Shown: one piece after another, positions 5,545 through 6,678 of the stretch
Position numbering within the stretch: the stretch's first letter is position 1
Layout: every line of letters starts with the position of its first letter
From: Bacteroidota bacterium
Lineage (GTDB): Bacteria > Bacteroidota > Bacteroidia > Bacteroidales > JAAYUG01
DNA: 6,678 nt
Assembly: GCA_021812865.1 (NCBI GenBank)
Contig: JAKAMP010000163.1
Coordinates: forward strand, 1-6,678
Reading direction: 5' to 3'
Notes under the pieces: model-generated
Told to the model about the DNA's origin: nothing
What the model saw: only the letters and a program-made list of their open reading frames with translations
Databases searched by the model: none
Translations under genes and position numbers: made by a program

Positions 5545-6678
5545 ATGAATGAGGATGATCCGAGTAGTTGTAAACGCAAACCAACCATCCTCGGCAGACT
5601 TTATTGGTTCCTATTCATACTCTGGGCATTGCCTGGACTGAAAGGCAATGGGCAGGAGAAGGAGATTTCATTGGACAGGGCACTTCAAAATGCGAATTTC
5701 TGTTATCATAAAACTTTATTTAAAGATGCATTGCACTGGTGCGAATTGGCAGAAGCTACCCGAACGGATCGTTCTTCAGCCTCATTCATGAATATTGAGT
5801 ACGTAAAAGCATCGTCCCTCATTGAACTGAAACAATACAGGAAAGCTGACTCATTGATTTCAGAGCTGTTTTTGTTATTGAAAAAACCTGGACAGGGAAA
5901 CCCGGAAATATTATCCAATCTTCATTATCTCAAAGGGATGATCCTTATCAGAACTTTCGATCCCAACACAGAACGGATGATCAGTGAATCCCAGGCATGC
6001 ATCGACATAAAGGAGAAGCACAAATTGCTGGATACATTCCTCATCAAGGCATACAACAATATCTCTTATGGAATCAGTCTGATAGGCGATAACAAACGAG
6101 CCCTTAAATATGCCCGTAAGACTATTGAATTGACCATTGAGCTGGAAGGACCGGAATCTCCCAGACTTGGACGGTATTATACCAACCTGGCCATCAACTA
6201 CAGCGATCTGGGACAGGCACAGGAGGCGATGAAAATGTATGACCTTGCAGAAAATACTATACTGAGAACTTATGACAGACAGTATCCTTACCTTGCCGGT
6301 ATATACATGAATAAGGCCATTGCCTTCAAGGATAAAGGTGATTTTGACCGGGCCCTTGAATACTATAGAAATGCTGAACGTATTTATCTTGCCAACCCCA
6401 AACTTCCTTACAATTTCCTTGGAAATACATACAGACTCATGGCCTCTCTATACCTTGGCAAGAATGACTATACCAAGACCATATATTATGTACGAAAATC
6501 CCTGCTATTTACTAGCGATCCGGGGAATCTGGGTCAGCTTTATCTTTTGATGGGAATCAGTTATCGGAATAGCGACCAAGCTCTCAAAGCCATTCCCTTT
6601 TTCGAAAAGGCTATAGAGTACCATAAGAAATTAGGTGAGCATTACTTCCGGCTGGGATTTGATTATTATTCCCTTGGC
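5545..6678 (+). CDS. Secreted TPR-repeat protein, 3' end missing
   Basis: ATG 5545 opens 378 codons that remain open at the right edge; an in-frame TGA lies about 40 bases upstream, and the next in-frame ATG (codon 82) would lose the export signal. The N-terminus has a basic stretch (CKRK, 9-12) and a hydrophobic core YWFLFILWALPGL (20-32) before GNGQE, fitting a signal peptide cut near 36 or a membrane anchor. The rest is almost entirely TPR-like helix pairs of 34-42 residues, for example YTNLAINYSDLGQAQEAMKM (212-231), YMNKAIAFKDKGDFDRALEY (254-273) and LYLLMGISYRNSDQALKAIP (332-351). Similar Bacteroidota proteins often end in a CHAT, histidine kinase or DNA-binding domain; that end lies outside the window, so the activity is unknown. 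It is divergent from the peptide locus and may be a regulator or an unrelated neighbour. Confidence 0.88.
   Translation, partial: MNEDDPSSCKRKPTILGRLYWFLFILWALPGLKGNGQEKEISLDRALQNANFCYHKTLFKDALHWCELAEATRTDRSSASFMNIEYVKASSLIELKQYRKADSLISELFLLLKKPGQGNPEILSNLHYLKGMILIRTFDPNTERMISESQACIDIKEKHKLLDTFLIKAYNNISYGISLIGDNKRALKYARKTIELTIELEGPESPRLGRYYTNLAINYSDLGQAQEAMKMYDLAENTILRTYDRQYPYLAGIYMNKAIAFKDKGDFDRALEYYRNAERIYLANPKLPYNFLGNTYRLMASLYLGKNDYTKTIYYVRKSLLFTSDPGNLGQLYLLMGISYRNSDQALKAIPFFEKAIEYHKKLGEHYFRLGFDYYSLG

Noticed and set aside
5406..5588. 60-codon minus-strand frame as a real gene
   Set aside because: It overlaps the start of the TPR gene, has no recognised family or start signal; kept only as a low-interest finding.
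1..6678. CRISPR array, tRNA, rRNA, insertion sequence or integration site
   Set aside because: No regularly spaced repeats, cloverleaf, transposase motifs or terminal inverted repeats are visible.

Overview
The window looks like part of a Bacteroidota chromosome (probably Bacteroidales or a relative). The grounds are a TTTG / TAnnTTTG-type promoter, almost no Shine-Dalgarno sites before the genes, a double-glycine leader ending in NEMMLIRGG, and the pairing of a C39-peptidase ABC exporter with an HlyD-type adaptor. I ran no homology search; family calls rest on motifs read directly.

From right to left on the minus strand there is a colinear set of five genes. First is a 49-codon peptide gene (5066-5215) with a double-glycine leader and a 16-residue Thr/Asp-rich core. 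Next is a membrane protein (3941-4699) with an anti-sigma-like N-terminus, one transmembrane helix and TPR-like repeats. It is followed by a soluble sensor-less histidine kinase (3001-3837), a peptidase-containing ABC exporter (741-2930), and an HlyD-type membrane fusion protein that starts 11 bases after the exporter and runs off the left edge (1-729). On the plus strand, divergent from this set, a secreted TPR-repeat protein starts at 5545 and runs off the right edge.

The simplest reading is a peptide secretion and possibly signalling locus. The exporter's C39 domain would cut the 49-residue precursor after Gly-Gly and pump out the core, with HlyD bridging towards an outer-membrane channel that is not in the window. 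The kinase and the anti-sigma-like TPR protein would be the regulatory arm. No peptide-modifying enzyme, immunity gene or response regulator is visible here. The small peptide gene is the least obvious and most interesting element.

The two gene-poor stretches are 4700-5065 and 5216-5544. The first holds a good promoter, a 16-base palindrome just downstream of it, a hairpin behind the peptide gene and a doubtful 29-codon ORF. The second is AT-rich spacer between divergent genes, with one weak terminator-like hairpin and no promoter I can defend. The first ~90 bases are abnormally G-rich (35 G and 6 C in positions 1-60) and turn the end of the HlyD protein into proline-rich nonsense while keeping the frame open, which suggests base-calling error at a contig end.
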